Shown here one piece after another: positions 46,361-57,460 of a DNA stretch of 64,000 bases. The position numbers and the translations under genes were made by a program. Numbering within the stretch: the first letter of the stretch is position 1; every line of letters starts with the position of its first letter. The stretch is taken from contig NC_092048.1 of the NCBI RefSeq assembly GCF_003086295.3, positions 75,044,290 through 75,108,289 on the forward strand. The letters run 5' to 3'. Below the pieces are notes generated by a model. That model worked only from the letters and a program-made list of their open reading frames with translations, searched no databases and was not told the origin of the DNA. The DNA comes from Arachis hypogaea (Eukaryota; Streptophyta; Magnoliopsida; Fabales; Fabaceae).

Positions 46361-47640
46361 TGAGGAGCTCCCCATAAGTCCAACTTAAGGACAATAAACA
46401 AAAGTGCTAGGTGGGAGACACCCACCATGGTAAAATCTTTTCATTTTCTCTTTTGTAAATATTGGTAGAATTAGTTTAAATTCATGTTTTAATTGCTTTG
46501 TTAAGTTTAGTTAGTAGTTTAGTATGTTAAATAAGGTTTTATGGTGTTTTGGTAGCTGTTTAGAGGTTTGGAATGCTTGATTTGGTGCAAAAACGTCGAA
46601 AAATTTTGAAAAACAGAGCACCATCCACACGTACACGCACCTCACGCGTACGCATGCATCAAGCATTTTCGCCAATCCCCGTGCGTGCGCCACGTGCGCG
46701 TACGCGTGGATCCCAAAATCCAACCTCCCAGCCATTTTTGAGAGAGTTGCGCCGATACTATGCCAACATTGTGCCTGAAGCACAAATCGACCCGTGCGGA
46801 CACGTACCTGATGCGTACGCATCCCTTCTCTGGTTTGCCATGCATGCGTATGCGTGACCTGCGCGTACACGTCGCGTCCATTGCACCACCATCCGCGCGC
46901 GTGCGCCATGTGCGCGTACGCATAGATGCCCTTCCTTCACTACATTTCTTTTCTTCTCCTCTTTCCATTTCTTTCCCTCTCCCTTCTTCTTTCCTTCTCC
47001 TACCCTTCATCCAACACTTCCAAACACCATTTCTACCCGCCTAGGTAGTTAGTTAGTTAGTTTAATTTTCATTTCATTTTCTATTTTCTGTTATAAGTGT
47101 TGGATTATTAACCTTGTTTACTATCTCTTGCTACTGATAATTGATAGGATGTCAATTTAACATCAATTTTTGATTGATCTCAATTGGTGGATTCTATTTT
47201 TGAGGTTATATTTTGCTACTTGGTTTTAAGTTCTTCATGCTTACCTTTTGAGAATACCAAGTGATGAGAATTACCTTCGAGCTTGTACATCCTTTTGAAT
47301 TACATGATTTGGCCACCATGTGATTTGAATCATATTCTTTGAGTAGGCAATTTCTTGATGGATGATGTTGTGCATTTACCCTAATGCATGGTGTTTATTG
47401 ATCATATGCATCCATATGTGTTAGCTTGAATGCTCTCATGCCTCTTGATTGCTTGTTTGGTTGTCTTGACTCACAAGTTTAGAGCATCTCACGCACACTA
47501 GAATGAGTGAAGTGCATGTTCCTTTTTGTATAACCGTGGCTTAGCTTTCTATGTTGGTGTATGTGTTCTAAAAAGCGCCTAATTTAGAATTCACATACCT
47601 AATCTTTCTTAATGTCACACTAATTCACTCACTCAATTCT
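46361..47640 (+). other. Non-coding part of element D with CG-rich words
   Basis: It starts with a hairpin (46410-46426) after the ORF. At 46630-46925 there is a CG-rich patch of palindromic words such as GCGTACGCGTGG and ACGTGCGCGTACGC in otherwise AT-rich DNA. The remainder is AT-rich and shows no gene. Confidence 0.55.
46410..46426 (+). other. Conserved post-ORF hairpin, element D
   Basis: Stem GGTGGG/CCCACC with loop AGACA, preceded by ACAATAAACAAAAGTGCTA. It corresponds to the GTTGGG/AGGCAA/CCCAAC hairpin of A, B and C, with a compensatory T-A to G-C change in the stem. Confidence 0.65.
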
Positions 47641-47641
47641 A

Positions 47642-47863
47642 GTGATTTACCTCACTCCAACAATTTATGCTTCCTTGCTTTTCATCTTCTTATCTTACGG
47701 TGCTATTTTCTATTTTTCATGCATGATGCACCATAAACAAAAACGGAAGCGGAGAAAGAACACACAGCAATTGGTTGACCTACCAGCTGAAGGTAGTGAT
47801 CCGGCGAGTCGCCGTACCCCCTTGCTCATCTTTGAATGCACCAAGGACGGTGCAAACTTTTAA
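47642..47863 (+). CDS. Small ORF at the 3' end of element D
   Basis: A 73-residue frame with a hydrophobic N-terminal half (SLLFIFLSYGAIFYFSCMM), a basic patch (HKQKRKRRKN) and the end TPLLIFECTKDGANF. It lies just before the hairpin and the purine-rich TTTTAAGTGTGGGGAGG, a position where Tat-type elements have a last ORF. One membrane segment is possible. I do not recognise a function, and it may not be translated. Confidence 0.4.
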   Translation: MIYLTPTIYASLLFIFLSYGAIFYFSCMMHHKQKRKRRKNTQQLVDLPAEGSDPASRRTPLLIFECTKDGANF

Positions 47864-47875
47864 GTGTGGGGAGGT
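47837..47875 (+). other. Hairpin and purine-rich tract, element D
   Basis: Stem TGCACC/GGTGCA with loop AAGGAC (47837-47854), then AACTTTTAAGTGTGGGGAGG. It parallels the loop-GGGGAC hairpin plus CTTTAAGTTTGG at the 3' LTR of A, B and C. The GTGGGGAGG part is a plausible polypurine tract. Confidence 0.6.
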
Positions 47876-48169
47876 CGTCCGACCGTTCCGTAATTTTCAG
47901 GTGACAAATTTCTAATCCCAACACTTTTGCATTTTATTTTAGGTCTTTTAGGATTTTTAGTTTCATTTTCTTAATTTTTGCATATATATACATAATAAGC
48001 TTAGTCAAAATAATAAGATTTTTCAAAAAATTTATCTATAGGGCATCTCAATTGATTTGAGTGAAAAACTTTTCATAAAACTTGCTTGAATTATATATAT
48101 TGTGGATCATGTTTTGAGCTAAGAACACAAGCTTGTGAGATTTGAGCCTAATGGTGTGGTTACATCTTA
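47876..48169 (+). other. 3' untranslated region of D before the satellite
   Basis: AT-rich DNA without a gene, leading from the purine tract to the tandem repeats without any recognisable element end. Confidence 0.45.
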
Positions 48170-48863
48170 TAAATTAATTTTAAAAATTAAAAATTTTTCA
48201 ATTTTTTATTTTTTAGATATTGTTAGAATTTTTTCTTTTTGTACTATTAGAAAAAAATTTATTTTTTCAGTTTAAAAATTAAAAAAATAATAAATTTATA
48301 AATCTTATGTTTACTAGATATTGTTGGACATTATTTTATTTTTCTAATTTAGATAAAAAATTTAATCTTATAATTAAAAAATTCAAAAATAAAAATTTAG
48401 TTTTTTAAAATTTTTAAATTTTTTAAATTCTTTTTTATTTTTTATTCACCACATAATGCTACACCTGGACACATGACTTTTATTTTTGTTGTACTTGTTC
48501 ACAAATTAAGAATAAATTAATTTTAAAAATTTAAAAGTTTTCAATTATTTTGTTTTTTCGATATTGTTAGATTTTTTAATTTTTTACTATTAGAAAATAA
48601 TTAATTTTTTTAGTTTAAAAAGTAAAAGAAAAATAATAAATTTACAAATTTGTTGTTTACTACATATTACTGGACTTTATTTTATTTTTCTAATTTAAAA
48701 AAAAATAATTTAATCATATAATATAAAAATTCAACAATAAAAATTTTAGTTTTTAATAATTTTAAATTTTTTAAAATATTTTTTATTTTTTATTCACCGA
48801 AAAATGCTACACCCGGACAGTTGATTTCTTTTGCTGCAATTGTTCTCAAATTAAGAATAAATT
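48170..48863. repeat. 340-bp AT-rich satellite, left block
   Basis: Two subunits marked by TTCACC at 48445 and 48793, each followed by a GGACA word and CACTTGTTCACAAATTAAG-like text. It is interrupted at 48864 by the solo LTR E. Confidence 0.85.
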
Positions 48864-50805
48864 TGATGACATGTCACCATGTCATGTTTTTCTATGCTTT
48901 TTCATACAAGAAATTTATGATTAGTGCTTAAATATTGCATTCTTTGGTGCTTAAATGGTATATTTCTTTGATCTTTTAATTTTATAAATCTTGTAGGAAA
49001 TAAGAAGAAAAAGAAGCAAAGAAGCACAAAATAAGTTAAAAAGGAGAAAAAAAGAGCTTTGGGGCACACTTTGAAGTTGGAGCACACTTTGGAGGCTTAG
49101 GCCACGCTTTTAAAAGCATGGCCCATGACCAAATCAAGGAAGAGAAGTGTGGCCCAAAGGAAGAAAAGCGTGGCTCAAAACAAGGAGCAAGAACATAAAG
49201 CTCTTGCCAAGAGCTTAAAAGCTCTTGCCAAGAGCTTTATCAAGAACACATGAAGAAGGAACCAAGAGCCAAGCTCTTGGCAAAGAGCTTTGAAGCTCTT
49301 GCCAAAGAGCTTTTTCGGGCTTGCCTCAAGGAAAACGAGCTTGGAGGCAAAAATTTTCGCTAAGTTAAACTTGGGCACTTACAACATGACCATGCCTCCT
49401 TCAAAGGGCCATAACTTGAGCTACAGAAGTCGGATTGATGTACTTCTAGTTGCGTTGGAAAGCTGACATTCAGAGCTTTCCAAAAATGTATGACAATCCA
49501 TATTTGGCATGAAATTGAGGTACGAGTGAAAGGCATCTTTAAGGACTAAAAATAAGCAAAAATGAATCAAAGTGGCTTAACCAGGATTCGAAGAGGGAGA
49601 CCAAGGGAAGCAAGGAAGTAGCGCTCTCCTTGAGAGCTCTAAAGCTCTCCTTGAGAGCTTTATCGTGGGTCTCCTCATGAAAATATAAGAAAAAGGGCTC
49701 ACAAAATGCTTCCATCATGGTTCGAACTTGGAGTTTCTCTCCAAAACAAAGGGGTGCTTCTAATAGAGCTCTTACGGAGAGCTTTGAAGCTCTTGGGGGA
49801 GAGCTTTGCCCTGGGAGTGTGACCCATGGTCCAAAAATCAAATTAATTCAATCCTGCACCAAAATTTAAAAGCCCATGGACATCACTTCAAGGCACAAGA
49901 ACAAGTTAGCTTAGGAATTTATTTTTAATTGTAATTTGTTTAGAATTTCATTTTTTATTTTCATTTTCATTTTGTGAAAAGCCTATAAAAAGGCATCTGC
50001 TTCATTTCTTAGGGGAGCTCCATTAGAGAGAGGAGGAGGCTGGCTCCACTGAGGAGTATTAGAATTTGAGAGCTCTCTCTCTTAGTTTTCATTTTTCTGT
50101 TTTAAACCTTGGATTGAGATTGGAAGGAATTCTATTTTCATTCTCTATCTGCAACTTCTCTTGTTCTTCTTCTGCAATTTACTCTTCCATTTTCATTTTG
50201 CAATTGTTCTTGTTGGATCAAGGAAGGAATTGAGATCTAGACTTGTTTTCTAGTCTCTTCCACTCCTGAGATCTTGAACCACTTTTAAATTGCTGCAAAT
50301 TAAGCACTGCTTTTCTGTTTTGATCCTTCACTGAAATTTTTCCTTTCTGTTTAGATTTGCTGCAACTCTCAATTTACTTTCCTGCACATTTACCTTTACT
50401 GTAATTGTTCTGAATTTGATCCGTTGCTCTCTTTAAATATTCTGCACCCAACCCCCTTTACAATTTATGCAATTTACATTTCTTGTCATTTAAGATTCTT
50501 GCAATTTACATTTCTTGCTATTTAAGATTCTGTCAATTTACCTTTCTTGCACTTTAAGTTTCTGCACATTTACTTTCTACAATTTATAATTCCTTGTCAT
50601 TTACATTCTGTTGCTTCAAGTCTCACCCAATTTCACTTAAATGTTAGCTTGACTAAACTAATCACCCACTAAAGTTGCTTGATCCATCAATCCCTGTGGG
50701 ATCGAGCTCACTCTAAGTGAGTTTTACTACTTGATGCGACCCGGTATACTTGCCGGTTAGTTTTGGGTGTTTTGGAAAATTCAGTTTTCCACAAAAATAC
50801 CATCA
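48864..50805 (+). mobile_element. Solo LTR E with 5-bp target duplication
   Basis: A 1942-bp LTR starting TGATGACATG and ending ATACCATCA, flanked by AAATT on both sides (48859-48863 and 50806-50810). Removing it restores the satellite sequence and its 341-bp spacing. It has palindromic words at about 49185-49810 (AAGCTCTTGCCAAGAGCTT, GCTCTCCTTGAGAGC), a TATA box at 49984, and the U5 stem-loops of the other LTRs. Its end resembles the left LTR of C. Interior and second LTR are absent, so it arose by LTR-LTR recombination. Confidence 0.9.
49984..49991 (+). promoter_or_regulatory. TATA box of solo LTR E
   Basis: TATAAAAA about 170 bases after the last palindromic word, in the position seen in the other LTRs. 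Confidence 0.6.
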
Positions 50806-52292
50806 AAATTACTTTAAAAAATTTAAAAATTTTCAATTTTACTATTTTTTGGATATTGTTTGAATTTTTTATCTTTATATTATTGGAAAAGAACGTACTT
50901 TTTATTTTAAAAATTAAAAAATAATAAATTTACAGGTCTGTTATTTACTAGATATTACTGGACCTTATTTTATTTTTCTAATTTAAATAAAAAATTTAAT
51001 CTTATAATTTAAAAATTCAAAAGTAAAAAATTTAGTTATTAAAAATTTTAATTTTTTTAAAAATATTTTTCAAATTTTTATTCACCGGATAATAGTACAC
51101 CCGGACACTTGTCTTTTTTTTGCTACACTTGTTCACCAATTAAGAATAAATAAATTTTAAAAATTTAAAATTTTCAATTTTTTCTTTTTATATATTGTTA
51201 GAATTTTTTCTTTTTCTACTATTAGAAAAGAATTTATTTTTTCTATTTTAAAAATTAAAAAAATAATAATTTATAGATATGATGTTTACTAGATATTGTT
51301 GGACATTATTTTATTTTTCTAATTTAGATAAAAAATTTAATCTTATAATTTAAAAATTCAAAAATAAAAAATTTAGTTTTCTAAAATTTATAAATTTTTT
51401 ATATTGTTTTCTATTTTTTATTCACCGGATAATTCTTCACCTGGACACTTGACTTTTTTTTTGTTGCACTTGTTCACAAATTAAGAATAAATTAATTTTA
51501 AAAATTTAAAATTTTTCAATTATTTTATTTTTTCGATATTGTTAGAATTTTTTATTTTTCTACTATTAGAAAAAAATTAATTTTTTTAGTTTAAAAAGTA
51601 AAAGAAAAATAATAAATTTACAAATTTGTTATTTACTACATATTCTTGGACTTTATTTTCTTTTTATGATTTCAAAAAAATAATTTAATCATATAATTTA
51701 AAAATTTAAAAATAAAAAATTTAGTTTTTAAGAATTTTAAATTTTTTTAAAATATTTTTTATTTTTTATTCACCGAAAAATATTACACCTGGACAGTTGA
51801 CTTTTTTTGCTGCACTTGTTCACAAATTAAGAATAAATTACTTTAAAAAATTTAAAAATTTTCAATTTTACTATTTTTTGGATATTGTTTGAATTTTTTA
51901 TCTTTATATTATTGGAAAAGAACTTACTTTTTATTTTAAAAATTAAAAAATAATAAATTTACAGGTCTGTTATTTACTAGATATTACTGGACCTTATTTT
52001 ATTTTTCTAATTTAAATAAAAAATTTAATCTTATAATTTAAAAATTCAAAAGTAAAAAATTTAGTTATTAAAAATTTTAATTTTTTAAAAAATATTTTTC
52101 AAATTTTTATTCACCGGATAATAGTACACCCTGACACTTGTCTTTTTTTTGCTACACTTGTTCACCAATTAAGAATAAATAAATTTTAAAAATTTAAAAT
52201 TTTCAATTTTTTCTTTTTATATATTGTTAGAATTTTTTCTTTTTCTACTATTAGAAAAGAATTTATTTTTTCTATTTTAAAAATTAAAAAAA
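50806..52292. repeat. 340-bp AT-rich satellite, middle block
   Basis: Subunits are marked by TTCACC at 51081, 51421, 51769 and 52110, a spacing of 340, 348 and 341. Subunits 1 and 4 are nearly identical over the whole length, so three subunits form a 1029-bp higher-order unit. It is interrupted at 52293 by element B. Confidence 0.9.
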
Positions 52293-54173
52293 TGATGAGA
52301 TATTTTGGAGGAAAAATAAATCTCTTCCAAAACACCACAAATCTAACCGGCAAGTGCACCGGGTCGCATCAAGTAATAAAAACTCACGGGAGTGAGGTCG
52401 ATCCTACAAGGATTGAAGGATTGAGCAATTTTAGTTTAGTGGTTGATTTAGTCAAGCGAATCACGATTTGGTTGATGGTTTTGTGACTTGCAGAATTAAA
52501 TTGCATTGAAGTAAAAAGAACAAGAAATAAATTGCTGAAACTTAAAGAACACGAAATTAAATGACAGAAACTTAAAGTGCAAGAAATGTAAATTGCGGAA
52601 TCTTAAAGTGCAAGGAATGTAAATTGCTTGAAATGTAAAGGGGATTGGGATGTGGATTTGCAGAAATTAAACAAGGAAAAATTAAATTGCATCAAACAGA
52701 AGAGTAAAAGGGAATTGGGATTGAACCGGAAATGAAGCAAAAAAGTAAATGAACATAAGAAGCAGTAAACAGGGAATTGAAATGGAAATTTAGATCTCAG
52801 GACCCAGAGACTAGAAAACCAAGTCTAGATCTCAATGCCTTCCTAGATCCAACAAGAACAATTGCAAGGGAATTGTAAATTGCAAAGGAATTAGATGAGA
52901 AGTAAGTAACAGAAACGGAAATTCAATTAAGCAGTAAATAAACAGAAAGATCCAAGATTGAGATTGAAACAGAATTTCTTCAATTCTCCAATCCAAGATC
53001 CAAGACAAAAGTAAAATGAAATTGAAAGCAATGGAAACAAAGAAATTAAAGTTCAAAAGCTTCTCCGAAAACTATTATGAAAATTCCAAAATGAAAGCTC
53101 CCCGAATAACTTGAATTCTATACTATTTATACACTTTCTTCAAATGATCTTAAAGCCTTGAGTTGGGCCTTTGCTCTTGGTGGAATTGGGTTGAAAGAGG
53201 CCTTGGTTGATTGCTCTTGAAGTTTGAAGAAGAACCAAAGTGAACCAATTGAACCGGTTTTGAAGTTAGCCAAAGTTGGACCAAAAGTTTGAGCCAAAGT
53301 TAGGGGTCTAACTTTGGCTCCAACTTTTCATAGCAGCAAACATAATTTATTGGTATGGACGTTGGTGCCAACGTTAGGGGTCTAACTTTGACCCTAACGT
53401 TGGCAATGCTTTGTGTGCTAGTGGCACCAACGTTAGCCTCCAAGTTAGGGGGCTAACGTTGGCGCAAACGTTGGCCCTTCTCCCTTTGTAATTCATGTGC
53501 CAACGTTAGCCTCCAAGTTAGGGGGCTAACATTGGCGCAAACGTTGGTGCCCAGGGGAGATCTTCTCAAGTTCCAACGTTAGCCTCCAAGTTAGGGGGCT
53601 AACGTTGGGGCTAACGTTGGCCCTTCTCCCTTTGTAATTCATGTGCCAACGTTAGCCTCCAAGTTAGGGGGCTAACGTTGGCGCAAACGTGGTGCCCAGG
53701 GGAGATCTTCTCAAGTTCCAACGTTAGCCTCCAAGTTAGGGGGCTAACGTTGGGGCTAACGTTGGCCCTTCTCCCTTTGTAATTCATGTGCCAACGTTAG
53801 CCTCCAAGTTAGGGGGCTAACGTTGGGGCTAACTTCTTGCTTCCTGGTTCAATTTCACTTATTCCATTGTCCTCTCTTCACTCCTAGCCATTCCTCTCTG
53901 CTTTAACCTTTCTCCAAGCTTTCTTCACCTATCATTAATCAACCAAACTCATCAAAGCTATGCTCAAAATCATGAGATATTCAATCTTTCATAATATGCA
54001 ACAAATATAGCATAAAACCTCATGAAATGGCATGAATTCATATATGGTTGGTTCAATCAAGGGAAACATGAAAATCTACTCAATTAGCTTGCTTGTAGCT
54101 CAAGAAAGTGCATAATTCTAATGAAAACAAAAGAAAAAGACTAGCTAAAATAGGCTAGGATGACTTGTCATCA
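52293..54173 (-). repeat. 3' LTR of element B
   Basis: It carries the U5 stem-loops at its left, the TATA box (minus) at 53124-53131, and tandem palindromic words CCAACGTTAGCC facing GGCTAACGTTGG at about 53360-53830, joined by a repeated spacer. Confidence 0.93.
53124..53131 (-). promoter_or_regulatory. TATA box, 3' LTR of B
   Basis: TATAAATA on the minus strand downstream of the palindromic array; the active 5' LTR has the same box at 62268-62275. Confidence 0.65.
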
Positions 54174-55720
54174 CAACACCAAACTTAAAGCTTGCTTGTC
54201 CCCAAGCAAGAAAAGATTTAAAGAAAGAATGAAATGGAAGAGGATGTTCATGCTAGCAGAGTATTATTAATAGTTCATGGGGTTTTGTGTGGATATGCAA
54301 AAACTCACTTCTTATTGACTCCTAGGCCTAGAAAGTCTCCTTCAAGCTTCAAGTGACATACTGCTATGACTTCTCATTATTCCTTTATCCTTGGCTATTA
54401 CTTTGTTCATAAGCTTTATTTGAGTGTCATGTGTAGCAAGTTCATTTTCTTTTCTTTATACTTGACACATTATTCACCATAGACACTTGGCTCACATTCC
54501 TTCTTAAAACATTGATGCCCAGCACCTCTTTGGGCTACTAAATGCCTTGTAGTTAGGTTGCTCTTGATGGTGGACTTTCAGCTGATGATCCCGGGTTAGT
54601 TAACCCAAGTCACCAAGTGTTGAGGCACTCCTAAGAGCTTACTAATCCAAGCAGATCCTAGTACAAAGACATCACAGGCATATATTTTAAGGTTCAAGCT
54701 ATTGGTGTCCCGCTTTGTTCCTTTTTGTTTTTCTTTTGTTTTGCCACTTTTTTTTTTGCTATCTTTTTCTTCTTTCCTTCTTTTTGTTTTTCTTTCTAAC
54801 CAAGGAATTTAATTCAATTGAGATTCCTAGACAGTAGGCCACTTCTTTACTTAGAAGGAGATATCCTAGCTCTTTATTCACTAAAAGTGAGCTATTATAC
54901 AATCACACATATACCACCACTTACTTTTATTCCACTTCTAACTAACAGAGACTATTTTACTTCACATTCAAACTGTTCTTTTTATTGAATTTAAAGATGC
55001 AGGGGACAACACATGCTTCTTGTCAAGTGAAAATAAACACACAAGCACACACATAAACTAGCCTACTTATTTTAAAAGAAACAAACATGCTGTACAGACT
55101 ACTACACTAACAGTCACTGTTAAGATGGGCATATTCACACTTCAAATTTAGAGCAATTCAATGCTGATGGAGTTAAGTGACAATACAACCTCTTGGTGGC
55201 TTCTTTTTCTTTCTCTTGGCTAATGGTGTGTAGTCCTCCCAAGAGAGTGATTGAATTCCTGCAGTGTTAATGGAAGTTGCTTGTTTCTCAAGCCCTTAGA
55301 TGACTGGTTAGTGTGCAAGACTTTCTTGTAGGCGTTTGAACTTACTTTGGTGTGTGAACACCAAACTTAGTCCCTTGCCATGTTTCTTATGCATAACCAT
55401 ATGAGAAAGCCTAAGTCTTCACTAAAAACTAGAAACAGACAATGATTAAATGATTTATCAGATTGCTTAGAGCTAGTAACCCTTTGTGTAGAAGGTGAGA
55501 ATATGCTTTTAAGTGAGATTTTGGTGGAACACCAAACTTAGAATCCTTTATTCTCCCTTAATTTGTTTTGGTGTGAAACACCAAACTTAGCTCCTTGCAA
55601 TACATACCAATCATTTAACCTTTTTATTGAAATAACTATGAAAAGAAAACTACCTCAGGTTGGGTTGCCTCCCAACAAGCGCTCTTTTATTGTCACTAGC
55701 TTGACACCTTTCAATTCTTT
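54174..55720 (-). other. 3' untranslated region of element B
   Basis: About 1.5 kb without a gene, at the place where Athila elements may carry an env-like ORF. It holds the hairpin with loop GGGGAC (54191-54210), several AAGTTTGGTGTT and ACACCAAA words, and the post-ORF hairpin at 55659-55676. It is similar to the region of A. Confidence 0.7.
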
Positions 55721-57460
55721 TTAAGAGGGCTGTAGGTGTTGAACCTCTTTTTCCTTAACCCATTGTCCTCCCAAATACAACTTTGCTCTGTGACCATTTA
55801 CAGTGAATTGATTCTTCGTTGCCTCATCTAGTAGTTCAATATTCCCATAGGGAAAAATCTTTGTCACCAAGTATGGGCCAGTCCACTTAGACTTCAGTTT
55901 GCCAGGGAAGATTTTAAGCCTTGAATTATACAGGAGCACTTGCTGTCCTGGCTTGAATTCCTTCTTTGTGATCTTCTTGTCATGCCACTTCTTAGCTCTC
56001 TCCTTGTATATCTTTGCATTTTCATAAGCTTCCAGTCTGAATTCATCCAACTCATTTAGTTGTAACAGCCTTTTTTCTCCTGCAGCTTGGGGATCAAGGT
56101 TGAGGAGTTTAGTGGCCCAAAAAGCTCTGTGTTCAAGCTCTACAGGGAGGTGGCAGGATTTGCCATACAATAGCTGAAAGGGTGACTTGCCAATAGGAGT
56201 TTTAAAAGCTGTCCTATATGCCCACAATGCATCCTCTAGCTTTCTAGCCCAATCTTTCCTTGTGATTCCCACTGTTTTCTCTAGAATCTTCTTTAATTCT
56301 CTATTTGCAAGTTCAGCTTAGCCATTAGTCTGAGGATGGTAAGGTGTGGCTACTTTGTGAATTACTCCATACTTGTGGAGAAGTTTCTCCATTTGTTTGT
56401 TGCAAAAGTGACTACCGCCATCACTAATAAGACCCTTTGGCACTCCATACCTAGTGAAAATGTGTTTTTTTAGGAATTGGAGGACAATATGTGCATCACA
56501 GGTGGTTGTGGCTATGGCTTCCACCCACTTTGAAACATACTCCACTGCTACCAAGATATATCTAAAAGAATAAGAAGGAGGAAAAGGCCCCATAAAATCA
56601 ATTCCCCATAGATCGAACAATTCTAATTCTAAGATAAAATTTTGAGGCATCTCATTCCTTTTTGTTAATCCTCCTGCTTTCTGGCATTCATTACATTGGT
56701 GTACATATTCTCTGGCATCCTTGAAGATAGTTGGCCAATAGAAGCCACTCTGCAGTATTTTTGCGGCTGTTTTTTCTGGGCCAAAGTGTCCACCATAAGC
56801 TGAACCATGACAATGCCACAAGATGTCCCTAATTTCACTTTCGGGAACACACCTTCTGATTACTCCATCAGAGCATCTTTTGAACAAGAAGGGTTCATCC
56901 CATGAAAATTTCCTTGCTTCGTTGATCAACTTCTTCACCTGTTGCTTAGAGAACTCTTGCGGTATCTTCCTTCCCACTTTGTAATTTGCTATGTCAGCAA
57001 ACCAAGGTGCTTGCTGGATTTGCAAAAGGTACTCATCTGGGAAGCTTTCATTTATGGGCTGGGATGCTTTTTGATTTGTTTCATGTGGTAACCTCGACAG
57101 ATGATCAGCGACCTGATTTTCAGTGCCCTTCCTATCTCTTATCTCTATGTCAAATTCTTGTAGGAGCAGTATCCATCTGATGAGTCTTGGTTTAGCATCC
57201 TGCTTTGACATCAAATACTTAAGTGCAGCATGATCAGTGTAAACCACAACCTTGGATCCTACTAGATATGATCTAAACTTATCAAATGCATAGACTACAG
57301 CTAGCAATTCCTTTTCTGTTGTGGTGTAATTTCTTTGGGCCTCATTCAACACTTTACTTGCATAATATATGACATGATGCAAATTTCCCTTTTTTTGCCC
57401 AAGTACAGCACCAATTGCAAGATCACTTGCATCACACATGAGTTCAAAAGGTATTCCCAA
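55721..57460 (-). pseudogene. RNase H and integrase of element B
   Basis: The frame from 57460 gives RNase H ([35 protein letters not shown]) and then integrase with an HHCC zinc finger ([10 protein letters not shown] through CNECQKAGG), and core residues Asp in WGIDFMGPF, Asp in [10 protein letters not shown] and Glu in [11 protein letters not shown]. The C-terminal part has [18 protein letters not shown] and a GPY-type block ([10 protein letters not shown]), ending at 55721. A TAA at 56318-56320, fitting a CAA codon, lies between the second Asp and the Glu. RNase H degrades the RNA strand and integrase inserts the DNA copy. Otherwise this part is intact. Confidence 0.92.

Noticed and set aside
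48902..49087. Minus-strand 61-residue frame in solo LTR E
   Set aside because: Low-complexity Phe/Leu-rich frame opposite an A-rich LTR stretch.
53360..53830. CRISPR-like look of regularly spaced repeats in the LTRs
   Set aside because: They are palindromic words inside LTRs of a plant retroelement; no cas genes, and the genome is nuclear eukaryotic.
54174..55720. An env-like gene in B
   Set aside because: No open frame of useful length and no membrane or signal segment on the element strand.
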